Assembly (NCBI RefSeq): GCF_000439435.1
Contig: NC_021846.1
Span: 930,001-994,000 of the forward strand
Source of the DNA: Spiroplasma taiwanense CT-1
GTDB lineage: Bacteria > Bacillota_I > Bacilli_A > Mycoplasmatales > Mycoplasmataceae
DNA: 64,000 nt
Reading direction: 5' to 3'
How positions within the stretch are numbered: the first letter of the stretch is position 1; every line of letters begins with the position of its first letter. This document shows positions 12,133 through 23,272 of the stretch, one piece after another. The notes beneath the pieces were generated by a model. It had not been told where the DNA came from, searched no databases, and worked only from the letters and a program-made list of their open reading frames with translations. The translations under genes and the position numbers were made by a program.

Positions 12133-13884
12133 TTATCTTTTATTTATTTTTTTTATATCTCCAAGTATTGGTAATGAATAACCTAGCAATTGGTCAAAAT
12201 TTCTTTGTCTAAAAAAATCTTCACAAGTTAAAATAACTTTTTCAATTTCCTTATTGAAACCAACATATCTTTCAAGATATACAATTATTTCTTGTGAAAT
12301 ATAATCTAAAAAAATTGTATCATTTAAATCACTAACTATTCTTCACGTTTTTTGAGAATATTCTTCAATTTCATTTGCTAATATTTCTTTTTCCTTTTCT
12401 GATTCAATTTTTGTTAAATTTTCCTTTGAAAATTTAGATAATTTAAAATACAATTCTTGAATTGGTTCAATAAATTTTTCAAGTTCTCTAATTGATTTAT
12501 ATTGATTAATTTTTACATCACATTGGTTCAAAGTAGTTTGAATAAAAATTATTTGATTAATAATGGATTCAATATTAGTATTTTTGCTTTCAATTGCTTT
12601 TGCTGATTTTTCGAGCATTGTTATATTTTTTAAAAGTTGTTCCATTACGACTAAAAGTTCTTCTCTAGTTTTAAATAAGTCTAATTCTTTTCCATTTATC
12701 TCTAAATCAATACTTGAAAAAATAAAATCAGCTTTTTCTTTTGTTTTTAAATATTCAGCTCTTGCAGCTTCAAAATCACTTTTTTCTCTTGTAGGGTATT
12801 TTGACATTGATTCCATATTTTTAAATACTCTTTCAATTTGTCTTGTTGAATTTGATACTAAATCAAACTCACTTCTAATATCTTCAATTTTATTTTCAAA
12901 AAAAGCTTTTAAATTATCTTCATGTTCAACCATCTTTTTAAAATTTTCAATATAAACAAAAACTTGTTTTAAAGATTTATTAGCCTTTTTAAATTGCAAT
13001 TTTAATAATTCATTATTTATTTTCACTCTTAATTTATCAACTTCTAGTTCCAATTCTGCATATTTTCTAGCATTTCTTGGTAATTTTCTTTCAACTAATC
13101 CAAATGTAACATGTTTATTTTTTAATTCACTCATCAATTGGGGAACCAAAGTTGTAATTGTAGAAATTACATATGGAATTGAGTCTAATAACTCAATTAA
13201 AAAAATTAATGCTTGATCAATTTTTAACAGACAATCCCAACTTTCTTTATATTTTCCATCATCTAATTCTAAATAAAAATCAGAAAATAATTTTTCAATC
13301 GAATCAATTGTTCTTCCTAATTTTTCTTGATCAATTCTAATATCCTTAAAAGTTGTCATTATTACTTCATCTTTTAACATTCTGAATAACTCTTTTTGAA
13401 ATGTCAAAGAATCTCTTTGAATATATTCAATTTCAAGTGCACTTAATGTTTCAATAAAAATCTGATGAACATTTTGATTTATTTTTAAAAGTTGGTCATA
13501 AATAACTCTAAATTTATTTAAATTACCAATATTTGGAAAAGTATTTTTTTTCTTTTCAAGTAATGAAACTAATTCAATAAAACACTTACATAATTCTTTT
13601 TCAAATAATAATTCATATTTTGTTCGTCAAATCATTAACTCATTTTCTAAATTATTTGTTTCTTCAAAGATTATTGATATTCTTTGTAATCTATATCTTA
13701 ATGGTGATTTTTTTAAATCATCTATTAAATCAATTGATTTTGCAATTGTTTGTAATATTTTTCTATATATATTTATAAGTATAAGAATTATTATAGCAAT
13801 TCCTAAACAAACAAAAAAGATAGCCAAGCTAACTATATTACTCGTATTATTTAATAAATTATTTAAATCTCAATTTAGAAACAT
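12133..13884 (-). CDS. ezrA: Septation ring regulator EzrA
   Basis: A 583-residue protein with one N-terminal transmembrane helix (about residues 22-40) followed by a long, almost entirely alpha-helical cytoplasmic coiled-coil region, which is the EzrA layout and length. In Firmicutes EzrA restrains FtsZ ring formation. Here there is no cell wall, so its exact job is open. The start ATG is behind AGGGGTT. Early residues include Trp from TGA. No other membrane segment was seen. Confidence 0.8.
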
Positions 13885-13911
13885 GAATACAACCCCTATA
13901 AAATTAAGATA

Positions 13912-13917
13912 ATTATA
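13912..13917 (-). promoter_or_regulatory. Extended -10 of ezrA-thiI unit
   Basis: Minus-strand TGTTATAAT (extended -10) about 28 bp before the ezrA start. No convincing -35 box, as expected for an extended -10 promoter. Confidence 0.5.
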
Positions 13918-14024
13918 ACACATCAACCAATAATGGTGTTTTTTTTAAATTATCTAATTTTTTTATTAATAAATGATATATAATTATTTTTGGTTAATCT
14001 GCAAATAAACATAATAAAAAAATT

Positions 14025-14079
14025 AGTCTATAAATTATTTTAATAGTAACCTGAGCAGAAAAATGGCGAAATATAGACT
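14025..14079 (+). ncRNA. Candidate structured 5' leader of rpsD
   Basis: An 8-bp stem AGTCTATA (14025-14032) / TATAGACT (14072-14079) encloses about 39 bases. The lower-loop sequence is unusually G/C-containing for this genome (ACCTGAGCAG, ATGGCGAAA). It sits about 70 bp upstream of rpsD, downstream of a possible TATAAT at 13979-13984. S4 autoregulates through mRNA leaders in other bacteria, so an S4-binding leader is the natural hypothesis. I cannot match it to a named family. Confidence 0.45.
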
Positions 14080-14148
14080 TCCTTTATTAGAGTTTATCTT
14101 TAATATGAGATTTTCCAAATAATAAATTATAATGAAAGGTTTAAAAAT

Positions 14149-14745
14149 ATGTCAAGATATACAGAATCTGTTTTTAAAAAAGCAAGAAGATATGGATTTT
14201 CAATCTTAGAAACAGGAAAAGAATTTTCAAAAGGTAAAAAAAGAACAACTGCACCAGGTCAACACGGATCAAGAAGAACAAAATTATCTGGTTATGGTCA
14301 ACAAATGCAAGAAAAACAAAAAGTTAAATTCATGTATGGTTTAACTGAAAGACAATTTAGAAATACTTATGCAAAAGCAAAAAAAATTCATGGAATTACT
14401 GGTACTAACTTTTTACAACAATTAGAATCTAGATTAGATAATATAGTTTATAGAATGGGATTATCTTTAACAAGACAAGGGGCTAGACAATTAGTATCTC
14501 ATGGACATATATTAGTTAATGGTAAAAAATTAGATATTCCTTCATATACTGTAAAAGTTGGTGAACAAATATCAGTTAAAGAAAAAATGCATAAAAATGA
14601 TAAATTAGTTGAAGCATTAGCTTCTAACGCTTCAACAGTTGAATTTGTAAAATTTGATAAATCAAAAATGATAGGTTCTTTTGTTAGATTACCAGAAAGA
14701 AAAGAATTAAATCAAGAAATTAACGAAGCTTTAATAGTTGAATGA
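14149..14745 (+). CDS. rpsD: 30S ribosomal protein S4
   Basis: Primary 16S rRNA-binding protein and ribosome-assembly initiator. The 198-residue product has the N-terminal [10 protein letters not shown] segment and the GQHG motif, and an S4 RNA-binding domain near residues 93-155 ([20 protein letters not shown], then [11 protein letters not shown]). Start is chosen behind AAAGGT. It stands alone on the plus strand, away from the alpha operon, which is usual in Firmicutes. Confidence 0.97.
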   Translation: MSRYTESVFKKARRYGFSILETGKEFSKGKKRTTAPGQHGSRRTKLSGYGQQMQEKQKVKFMYGLTERQFRNTYAKAKKIHGITGTNFLQQLESRLDNIVYRMGLSLTRQGARQLVSHGHILVNGKKLDIPSYTVKVGEQISVKEKMHKNDKLVEALASNASTVEFVKFDKSKMIGSFVRLPERKELNQEINEALIVE

Positions 14746-14767
14746 TATAACCGTTTAATTAAATAAT

Positions 14768-14793
14768 AAAAAAATCGCATATGCGATTTTTTT
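14768..14793. terminator. Bidirectional terminator between rpsD and tsaC
   Basis: Perfect palindrome AAAAAAATCGCAT / ATGCGATTTTTTT. A and T tracts on both sides let it serve converging rpsD (plus) and tsaC (minus). Confidence 0.9.
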
Positions 14794-14815
14794 ATTATTT
14801 AATTTTAATAAGATA

Positions 14816-15331
14816 TTATTTTCGAATTACAGTTTGTTTTGAAAAATCAATAATCATTGATGGGCTATTTTTTAACTCTCCATCTCAATAAACTTTAAAA
14901 ATTTTATTGCTGAAGTTTTCTAATTCATCTTTTTGTGTTAAAAAATCAAAACCTGTTTTATTAACACTTGTTGAAAAAATTGGTCCTGTTTTATCAATAA
15001 TTTTTTTTAAATCTTTTCTTTTAATCATTCTTAATGCAATGTTTTTATTTGGATTTTTTTTCAAGCTTATAATCTGAGTTATAGGTCTTAAATCTAAAAA
15101 ATTATTTTCTATTTCATTATTAAGCAATATCATTTTTTTTGCCTGCTTTAAATTTGAAATTAGTATAATTAATTTTTTATTATTAGGTGACATTTTTATT
15201 GAATTTATTAAAATTTCATTTTCCTTTGAAATAACTGCGCTTATTCCGTAAATTGTGTCTGTAGGAATTATTAAAACTTTTTGATTTTTTAAATTTTTTA
15301 TTATTTCTTTAATTTCACTTCTATTTAACAT
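14816..15331 (-). CDS. tsaC: Threonylcarbamoyl-AMP synthase, Sua5/YrdC family
   Basis: Makes threonylcarbamoyl-AMP from Thr, bicarbonate and ATP for the t6A37 tRNA modification. The 171-residue product carries the family signatures: an N-terminal PTDTIYGISA, a basic segment SPNNKKLIILI (the usual KxR is only partly kept) and a C-terminal GPIFSTSVNKTG. It is short, with no Sua5 C-terminal domain. Its ATG overlaps the stop of the upstream dehydrogenase by one base (TAATG), so expression is coupled. Confidence 0.9.
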
Positions 15332-16134
15332 TATTTTCTCTTTCTTTGATAATTATACACTCCATTAAGAACCATTGATTTTGGCGCTCATTTTGTAAAA
15401 CTTTTAAATATTTTGTTTCTATTTCCTATAATTATATAATCCTTCGTTTTAGTTTTTAAACCCTTTAAAAGACTTTTTTTTGCATAAGATTCTATATTCA
15501 TAAATTTCGAATTATTTTTATATTTTGCTTCCTTTTGATTACTACTTCTATTTCAAAAATCAGTTTTTAATGGTCCAGGAGAAATTGTAATTACTCTAAC
15601 ATTTGATTTTGTTTTTTTAAGTTCAGTGTTAATTGCAATTCCTAAATTTAGAACATATGCTTTTGATGCAGCATAACTGGAAAAAACTGGTGCTGGTGAA
15701 AAAGCAGCAATTGATCCAATATTTAAAACTCTTCCCCTATTTTGATTTTCAAATTTTTGAACAAATAATTTTGTAAGAATGTGCAAAGCTTTTATATTTA
15801 AATCAATCATATTTAATTCTTTTTCTAAATCTGTTTGCTTAAAATATCCCCAAACACCAAAACCTGCATTATTAATTAATAAATCAACATTAAATTTTTC
15901 TGTTTTATTATAAAGCTCATTTACATTATTAATATTACTAATATCTAAATTTCAAGCCTCAATGATTAATTCTGGATAATGTTTCTTTAATACTTCAAGG
16001 CTCTTTGTGTCTCTTGCAATTGCAATTATATTATAACCCATTCTTAATAAATACTTACAATACTCATAACCTAAACCTTTGCTGGCTCCTGTAACAATCG
16101 CAAATGTATTTTTTGCTAATTTATTTTTTGTCAT
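15331..16134 (-). CDS. Short-chain dehydrogenase/reductase
   Basis: NAD(P)-dependent oxidoreductase of the classical SDR type. The 267-residue product has the cofactor motif TGASKGLG near residue 16 and the catalytic Ser-Tyr-Lys set in SSYAASKAYV, with the structural NIGS segment before it. The substrate is unknown. The DltE/YqjQ-like subgroup often sits near lipid genes, and here it overlaps the 3' end of pgsA by 14 bp. GTG one codon upstream is an alternative start; GAGGA precedes both. The C-terminal 60 residues are basic and lineage-specific. Confidence 0.88.
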
Positions 16135-16780
16135 CACTTGTTCCTCTTTCAGTAGATATGTTAAAAAGCATTTTCCTATTTAAATAGATATAAATAGCTG
16201 CAGAAATTATAGATAAAATCACTGTAATGTACATTGGTATCATAATTAATTGATTAATTCCTCCATATTCTCCCAAATTACTTAAATTTTTAAAAGTTCC
16301 TAATCCAATAAAAAATAAAAGACTTAGTCCAATCATTTCAAAAGTTGCTTTATATTTTCCCATTTTATTTGCTGCCATAACATAAGAGGAATTTGCAAGC
16401 ACTTGTCTTACAACATCAATTAGAAAATCTCTACATATTAATATTACACACATTCAAACCGGAATTAATGGTATTTGTCCACATGCAAAAACAATTAATA
16501 CAGAATTTGTAAGTAATTTATCTGCAATTGAATCAAAAAATTTACCAAAATTTGTAACCATATTGTATTTTCTTGCAATATAACCATCTAACATATCTGT
16601 TAAACTTGCAATTATAAATAAAATACCAGCAATTAAATATGCAATAGATAATTCATAGTTTTCTCCAATTTTTATGTTGTTATTAAATACTTGATAGAAA
16701 TTTGGAGATAATAATAGTAAAATAATAATAATTGGTATCAAAATAATTCTGACCATTGTGATTTTATTTGCTAAATTCAT
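16121..16780 (-). CDS. pgsA: CDP-diacylglycerol-glycerol-3-phosphate 3-phosphatidyltransferase
   Basis: Integral membrane enzyme committing CDP-diacylglycerol to phosphatidylglycerol. The 219-residue product contains the CDP-alcohol phosphatidyltransferase signature D-x2-DG-x2-AR-x8-G-x3-D-x3-D in DMLDGYIARKY and GKFFDSIAD. It has several hydrophobic helices before and after. One TGA is read as Trp in the middle. Strong ribosome-binding site GAGGT. A minus-strand TATAAT (16807-16812) lies about 27 bp upstream of the start. Confidence 0.95.
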
Positions 16781-16879
16781 TTTAGACCTCTTTTCAATAC
16801 TTATTTATTATAATACATAATATATTAACTAAGTATTTGTTTTACCCAATATGATAACATTTTAAAATAGGAGAAATTC

Positions 16880-17586
16880 ATGAACAAATTTATTTCAGAA
16901 AAAATATATATAACTCTTGACGAAAGTGGAAAATTGAATCAAAATGATATCGATAATTATTTTATTGTGGGTGGGTTTTTTACTCAGATAAAGAAATTGT
17001 AAAAACGAAAATAAAACAAATTGAACAGGATATTAAAAATAAATATAATATTCCTAAAAATTTTGAATTAAAAGGTAATAAATCAGATGATATGGCTACA
17101 ATTGATTTTATAAATGAAGTTTTTAGTGAAATTAAAGATTTAATAGTACCTATTTTTTCTGTAGTATCTAGAAATGAATTAGTTGAACATTTTACAATTA
17201 ATGAAATGTTAGCATATGATTTCTTTGTAAATAACTTATTAAGTTTTTATTCAAAATTATTTAATTTTGAAAATTATTGTAAAACAATCTATATTTTAAT
17301 GGACGAAAGAAATTTAAAAAAAACAGATTTAAATCAATTAGAAAATTTATTAAAAACTAATTTTATAGAAAAGCAATTTAATATTTACACTTATTACTTA
17401 TCAAGTAAAATGACTGATGTGATTCGTTTTGCAGATATTTTAGATCATGTTGTTTATACTTTCTATAATAATCCTGACTCAGAAAAAAATTACTTATATC
17501 AAAATAAAATTAAAAAGGAAATCTTAGAAAAATTAAAAAAGGAACAATTTATTATCCCTTTAAAAAATCTTATTTTAAGACATTAG
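16880..17586 (+). pseudogene. DUF3800 family protein, frameshifted
   Basis: The first 40 codons (LDESGKL, then FIVGGFF) and the downstream 200 codons lie in different frames. The break is at a run of six T (16976-16981); seven T would join them into one protein continuing GGFFYSDKEIVK. DUF3800 hallmarks are present: an N-terminal DESG, a middle MDERNLK, and a C-terminal FADILDHVVY. The family is of unknown function, with suspected nuclease-like fold, and is often found near mobile or defence genes. A ribosome-binding site AGGAG precedes the ATG. It could be a true pseudogene, a slippage-controlled gene or a base-calling error. Confidence 0.75.
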
Positions 17587-17604
17587 AATATTTTTATAAT
17601 AATG

Positions 17605-17630
17605 AAAAAAATCTTAAATAAGATTTTTTT
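17605..17630. terminator. Bidirectional terminator between DUF3800 and the tyrS unit
   Basis: Stem AAAAAATCTTA / TAAGATTTTTT with A and T tracts on both flanks. It serves converging transcripts and touches the stop codon of the minus-strand gene. Confidence 0.85.
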
Positions 17631-18364
17631 TAAACTCTTATTGCACTTGGAACATATTGTCATTCTTTGACAACATTTGTATATATTTCAACATCTACAA
17701 TTAAACCCATAAATTCAGCATTTGCACTTGATAATTTAACAACATCATGGACTCAACCATATTCATCAATAAGTGCATTATAATCAACAAAATAATCTGG
17801 TTTTAATATTACATTTTGTCTAATTAAAATTTCCCTAGTTAAACCCAAAATTTCACCAATATCTTCACATAATGTTATTTTTTTTAATAGTACTAACAAA
17901 TCTTTTATTTCGTTTTTAGTAATTAATCTTTCTGGAAGATTTTCAAATTTACTCAGTATTCTTTGCGCATAAGCTGCAATTTTTCTAACAACAAATTTAT
18001 CATTCATATTAATTTTTGTTGATTCAAAACTATTAGAGTCTTTTAAAAATTTAATTTTTTCAAAAGCTGCTTTCACTTTTTTAAAAGCCTCGTTTGCAGC
18101 AGAAAGTATTATTTCTGTACTTGCAAAAATTTTAGTATCAAATTTTTTTAACGCTAATTGTGATTGATTGTCTTGTCTTAAAGTATTAATATTTTGAACA
18201 ATTTTATCAATTAAAAATAAACTATTAATGTCAATATTACTAATAACATCTTCTGAATTAATTTTTAATAACCTATCATTTATTTTAATATTTAAAAGAC
18301 AATCATTATTAAAATAATTTAACAAATCTTCAATTGTATTTTTCAAAGTAATATTTAAATTCAT
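17630..18364 (-). CDS. Hypothetical helical protein downstream of tyrS
   Basis: Not recognised. The 244-residue product is soluble, has no signal peptide and is mostly predicted helix in the middle (repeated Lys/Ala-rich segments around EAFKKVKAAFEKIKFL). A C-terminal part (residues 205-244) looks beta-rich. It starts behind AAAGGATT 11 bp after the tyrS stop and ends at a terminator, so it is the last gene of the DUF948-ytxH-tyrS unit. Confidence 0.7.
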
Positions 18365-18375
18365 TTTAGAATCCT

Positions 18376-19623
18376 TTAAGAAATCAATTCAACTACAGAA
18401 TAATTTCTTTTTCCCTTTCTAACTATTATATAACTATCCACTGTTAAATACTCTTTATCAATTTTTGTATTTTGTGAAAAATCATTTGTATTATTAATTC
18501 AAATTGCACCTTCATTTATTAATTCTCTTGCTTCTCTTTTTGAAGTTACAATATTTGATTGAACTAAAAAATCTACTAATTCAAGTGAAGTTGTAACTTT
18601 TGTAACAACCAAAGAATTAACTATTGAAAGTAATTCCTTTTTTTTAAGTTCTTGTATATTACCACTAAATAATGATTCTGTAATTTTTTTTGATTTTTCT
18701 AAACCATTTTCACCATGAACAAATTTTGTTACTTCTTCGGCTAATGTTTTTTGCATTAATCTTTTAAAAGGTTCTTGTTTATGTTTTTCAATTAAAATCT
18801 CTATTTCATCTATTGAAAGAGTTGTTAGAAAATTTAAAAGGTTTTCACAATCTTCATCATTCTGATTAATAAAAAATTGATAAAATTGATATTCTGAAGT
18901 TTTATTTTTATCTAATCAAATCGAACCTGACTCAGTTTTTCCAAATTTTACACCATCTTTTTTCGTTAATAAATTCATAGTTATTCCACAAGCTTTTGAG
19001 TTTTCTCTACCAATTTTACTCGAAATATAGTCAATACCACTTGTTATATTTCCTCATTGATCTGAGCCACCAATTTGAACTCAACATTTATAATCTTCAT
19101 ATAGTCTATAAAAATCATATCCTTGAAGCATTGTATATGAAAATTCTGTAATACTCAATCCTTTTTCAATTCTAGTAGCTATATTTTCCTTTGCTAATAA
19201 ATAAGCCAAATTAAAATCTTTACCAATATCTCGTAAAAAATCAATTAATGACATTTTTGAAAGTCAATCACTATTGTTTACAACTTTTATATCTGGTATT
19301 AAAAAAGAAAGTTGTTTTTGAATTGATTTCACATTATTTTCAACTTCATTTAAACTTAATAAGTTTCTTTCCTGACTTTTAAAACTAGGATCCCCAATCA
19401 TTCCTGTTCCACCACCAAGAATTGCTATTGGAGAAAAACCATAATCATTAAATCTTTTTAAATTCAAAATTTGAATTAAATGACCTACATGTAAAGAATC
19501 TGCAGTTGGATCAAATCCACAATAAATTGCTGCATTTTCTTTTTGAGCATTCAATATTTTTTCTTCATTTGTAAACTGTTTTAATAATTTTCTTTCTTTT
19601 AATTCTTCTAAAATGCTCTTCAT
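18376..19623 (-). CDS. tyrS: Tyrosyl-tRNA synthetase
   Basis: Class I aminoacyl-tRNA synthetase charging tRNA-Tyr. The 415-residue product has the HIGH-type motif HVGH at about residue 48 and the KMSKS-type KFGKT loop in the middle. The C-terminal end carries an S4-like RNA-binding segment (REARELINEGAI). Several TGA Trp codons. It lies 15 bp after the YtxH-type gene. Confidence 0.96.
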
Positions 19624-19638
19624 TTCTATTTCTCCTTA

Positions 19639-20121
19639 TTAATTTTTTTGTTTTTTGGAATCTTCTACCTCATATACATCGTCACTCATACTAACTGAAA
19701 CATCTTTTACTTTTGAATAAACTTCATCAGCCTTATCAATAATATCAACGGTAATTAATGCTAGATCCTTAGCAATAATTTTCATATTATCAGACTTTGC
19801 CAATTCCGAACCAATTTTTATTGAAGCTTGACCTAATTTTTGAAGTGCCTTGTAAGCTATTTCTTTAGTTTTTGCAGAATCTAATTCATTACTTGCTTCT
19901 CTTATGTTTGCCAATTTAATTTCAATGTTTGCAGCAACTTCATCTGACTCATCATTCTGTGATTTTTCTCAAGTTTCTTCTACTGCTGAAATAAATTTTT
20001 TTAATTGAGGTCTATATTTTTTTAAATAATCAACAAAATCTGCTCTAATTTCTACTCCTCTTTTTGGTGCTAAAAGCATACCTAAAAATAATCATGAGCC
20101 TATTTTTAATAATTTAAACAT
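19639..20121 (-). CDS. YtxH-domain membrane-associated protein
   Basis: A 160-residue protein with a short N-terminal hydrophobic segment followed by GMLLAPKRGVEIR, which resembles the YtxH domain (a glycine-rich helix plus APxxGxExR). The rest is helical and charged with an acidic Lys/Gln tail. Function is unproven; YtxH proteins are linked to general stress in Bacillus. The start is set by GGAGG 9 bp upstream. It directly follows the DUF948-type gene, the same pairing as ytxG-ytxH. Confidence 0.72.
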
Positions 20122-20138
20122 AATCAAGTTTCCTCCAA

Positions 20139-20492
20139 TTAATCTTCTGAATTTGCAAATTCTCTCAATTTATCAACTAATTTATAAATAATATCTTTAT
20201 TTTTTGTTGCAACTTTTACTCATGATTTTACATTTCTTTTTGCAAAAGCATCAAAAATATCAACATAATTTGTTACTCTTGCTACAGTATCAACAGTTGC
20301 ATTCAACATTTCTGACTTATATGTTAAATCTTCAAAAAAGTAATCAACTTTTTTTGCAGCAATTCCCACTTTTCTCAAAGTAATAATTGTATATAGAGTT
20401 AAAATAATTGCTAATGCAAGTAAAATTGTAATCATAATTGTTTGAGTAGTTTCTACACTGCTATTTGCTAATAATATAACTGATATATTCAT
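20139..20492 (-). CDS. DUF948/YtxG-like membrane protein
   Basis: A 117-residue protein with one N-terminal transmembrane helix (about residues 17-38) followed by an amphipathic helix (TLRKVGIAAKKVDYFFEDL) of the DUF948 type and a conserved-looking VARVTNYVDIFDAF. The next gene is YtxH-like, which supports the assignment. A TGTTGTATAAT element lies about 30 bp upstream, so this is probably the first gene of the unit ending in tyrS and the hypothetical gene. Confidence 0.65.
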
Positions 20493-20545
20493 AAATAATT
20501 CTCCTAGTAATCATAATCATTATACAACACTATAATATCTTAATA

Positions 20546-20576
20546 TAAAAAAACTTGATAATTAATCATCATCAAG
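20546..20576 (-). terminator. Terminator of the coiled-coil gene pair
   Basis: Stem CTTGAT / ATCAAG around an A/T loop, followed on the minus strand by seven T. It overlaps the stop codon of the upstream gene. Confidence 0.6.
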
Positions 20577-21257
20577 CCCCAATCTTTCTTTTCAAGATTT
20601 AACTTCCCTTGGTGATTCTTTTTTTGAATCACTTTTTATTTGATTAGATCAAGCCATATCTCTATTTTTTCTCATTTCAATAATTCTTCTTGCTCTTTCA
20701 GTTTCTGCATTGTATGCATTGTTATAGATATGTTTTCTTCTTTGTTGAAGAGAAATATTTGCCTCACCTAAAACAATTGTATCAATATCATCTTGAATTT
20801 TTTCTAATGCTGAAAAGTACTCATCTTGAAGTTCCAATGTTTTTTCTAGTTCATCCTCTTTATTCTTATCTAAAAGGTTTGATATTTTTTTGCTTGTTTT
20901 ATAAATTAATTTTGTAAGTTTTTGTTCTTCTTTAACTAATTTTTTTTCTAGCATTTTATTTTGAATTTCTATATCTTTAAATTCCTGTTTAACATTTGAA
21001 ACTGTTTCTTCAATTTCCTTTTTTTGTTCTTCTGTAAAAGGTAAATTTTTTCTTTTACGAGGTTTAATAATTTCAGAATTTGATTCTAGATCTAAATTTG
21101 TATTTTTTCTTTTTGGTATAAAAAAGTTACTAGATTCAGAGTTTTTCCCCATAATTTCATTACTTTTTTTAATTTCATCTAATCTTTTTTTAGCCTGCTC
21201 ATTTTGATTATTTTTAGTTTGTAATGAATCAACATTATTCTGGTTTTCATTATTCAT
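20562..21257 (-). CDS. Coiled-coil protein with IIKPRKRK motif
   Basis: Not recognised. The 231-residue product is highly charged and mostly helical, with a Gln/Asn-rich N-terminus, a basic patch IIKPRKRKNL near residue 65 and long coiled-coil segments after it (residues 80-190). It ends GLDDD. There is no signal or membrane segment. The ATG is behind AGGTGAT; the gene overlaps the previous coiled-coil gene by 8 bp. The pair share a related IKPR basic motif, suggesting they work together or are paralogues. Confidence 0.65.
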
Positions 21258-22188
21258 TACTATCACCTACTTTATTTTTTGTTTTTTGTAATCTTCTTGG
21301 TTTAATAAGATTAGCTGTATATTCACTATTTTCCTGAAGAACTTTATCAAATTCTTTTAATTTTTTTAGCAAAAACTTTTCTTTTTTAACTTCATTATCA
21401 ATATTATTCAAATTCAGTCCTTGAATAGTCTCTTCTGCTTCCTGATCTAAGTACTTTTTTTTAATATCCACAATTTGATTAATTTTTTCTTTAACCTCTT
21501 GCTCTAAAAAAAGAATTTTACTTTTATGTTGTTTATTTAAATTCTTTAAATTTTCACTAATATCAATTGTTTTATCTTGATTCATTTTAAATATTCCTGA
21601 AGTTTTATCAGAATTATCTTTTTGACTATTTCTTGCTTCTTGTGCTTCACGAGTAAGTCTTTTTGCTCTTTCTAAATCAGATTCTATTATTTTTGTTGAA
21701 TGTTCTTCATGAAATGCTTTTGCTCTTTCACTATAGTTAACGCCTTTATTTTGAATTTTTGTAACATCTGTATACAATTCAACATCAACTCCACCCGTTT
21801 TCTTTAATTCTTCAATTTTTTGAAGTTTTGCAATTACTGGATCGTTTTCAATTACTTCATTTTGAATTATTTGTGATTTTTCTCTTGCACCATTAATAAT
21901 TGATCCTAATACTCCTTCAACACTAGTTTTTTTCAATTCGCCTATTTTTTCTCTTAAATTCTTAAGTTTTTCTGAAGCTTCACTTGAAGTATTAACTTCC
22001 AGTTCCATATTTTTCTCTTCTACAAAACTTTGAATTTTAATAGACTTTGAATTTACATCATCTGTAAAAATAGGTTCCATATTTAATATAGGATCATCAT
22101 TATATGTTCAATGATTTGGCGATCTTGATTCTTCTTGAGAATTAACAATTGCAGATTGAATTTTTTTCTTCTTTTTAAAAATCGCCAT
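21250..22188 (-). CDS. Coiled-coil protein with LIKPRRLQK motif
   Basis: Not recognised. The 312-residue product starts MAIFKKKKKIQ, has one TGA Trp at residue 27 and then long charged helices with heptad-like leucines (LKNLREKIGELKK and ILFLEQEVKEKINQI). The C-terminus carries NLIKPRRLQKTKNK. No membrane segment. The start was moved about 36 codons upstream of the first standard-code ATG because the frame stays open through a TGA and a GAGGT site precedes the earlier ATG. Possible structural or chromosome/cytoskeleton-linked protein; this is inference. Confidence 0.68.
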
Positions 22189-22216
22189 TATATTTACCTC
22201 AAATTCTAAAACTATA

Positions 22217-23272
22217 CTAATATTTTATACTTTTTATTCTTTTAGAGTTAATGTTTTCTCTACCAAATTTTGATTGTTTTTCTCCATTAATTAAAACAAT
22301 ATCTCCTGTAAAACTAATTTTATTCTTTGTAATTGCTTCACCAACCCCATATATATCTACAGGAGTGTTTTCTTTTTCAAATCATGCAATTTTTTTCTCA
22401 TCAAAGCCAGATGAAACAATTATTTTAACTTTTTCAAATCCATTCACATCAAGTTTTTCTCTTAATAATTTTATTAATGTTGGATTAACTCCATGTAATT
22501 CATCTGAAATTTCTTTTAAATTCATTAATGATTTATCTACTAACCCTTGAGAAGTATCTAGTCTTATAGCTCAAATTTTATCTTTAAATTCACTACAAAC
22601 AGCTAAAGCATCTTTTATACAATCATTGTTATAATCAACTAAAACAACTAAGTTATTATTTGGGAAAACTTTGTTGTAAGCTTCTGTTGCTGCAATTAAA
22701 TCACCATTAAATGATGCAATTAATGAGTGAGGCATTGTGCCGTTTAAAACTGGTTTTTCGTCTAAAAACTCAAATGATGCTGATGTAACAAAATTCTTTA
22801 TTCCCCCAACATAAGAAGCATAGCCATCGATTTGCTGATTTAAAAAATAATCCATTCTATCATTCATGTTTAAAACAATTTTATTATTCGCAACACTTTT
22901 GATTTTTGAACAGTTTGTAGCTATTGTTGAAGCCCTTGACAAAATACCGTCAAATAAACCTTCAAAATGAGCAAATTCTTGGTATTTACCTGTAATTTTT
23001 AAAACTGGTTCTAAACTATTTACAATATCTCCATCATTTAATCCTTGAACCATTAAATTTTTATTATTTGATAAACTTAAAATTTCTTTGATAATTTCAA
23101 TTCCACAAAGAACTATATTTTCTTTTCTTTGAAATCATTGCATTGTAATTATTTGATCTTTCTTGAATTTCAAAAGAATTTCTTTAGTTTTTTTAAAATA
23201 ATCTGCAGAGTAATAATCCTCAAAAACTCTTTGATCAATATTAAATCTTCATTTTTTTATATTATTTCTCAT
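22217..23272 (-). CDS. pncB: Nicotinate phosphoribosyltransferase
   Basis: NAD salvage enzyme joining nicotinate and phosphoribosyl pyrophosphate. The 351-residue product shows the family segments HFEGLFDGILSRAST, NGTMPHSLIASF, WAIRLDTSQG and VSSGFDEKKI, and VDIYGVGEAI near the C-terminus. It overlaps the ytpR gene by 16 bp. Read through several TGA Trp codons. Confidence 0.93.

Noticed and set aside
14063-14122. 19-codon frame (start ATGGCGAAATAT) in the rpsD leader as an upstream peptide
   Set aside because: No ribosome-binding site, and its first codons form the 3' arm of the leader stem; better explained as RNA structure.
14128-14133. TATAAT immediately upstream of rpsD as its promoter
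   Set aside because: It would start transcription at or after the Shine-Dalgarno, leaving none in the mRNA.
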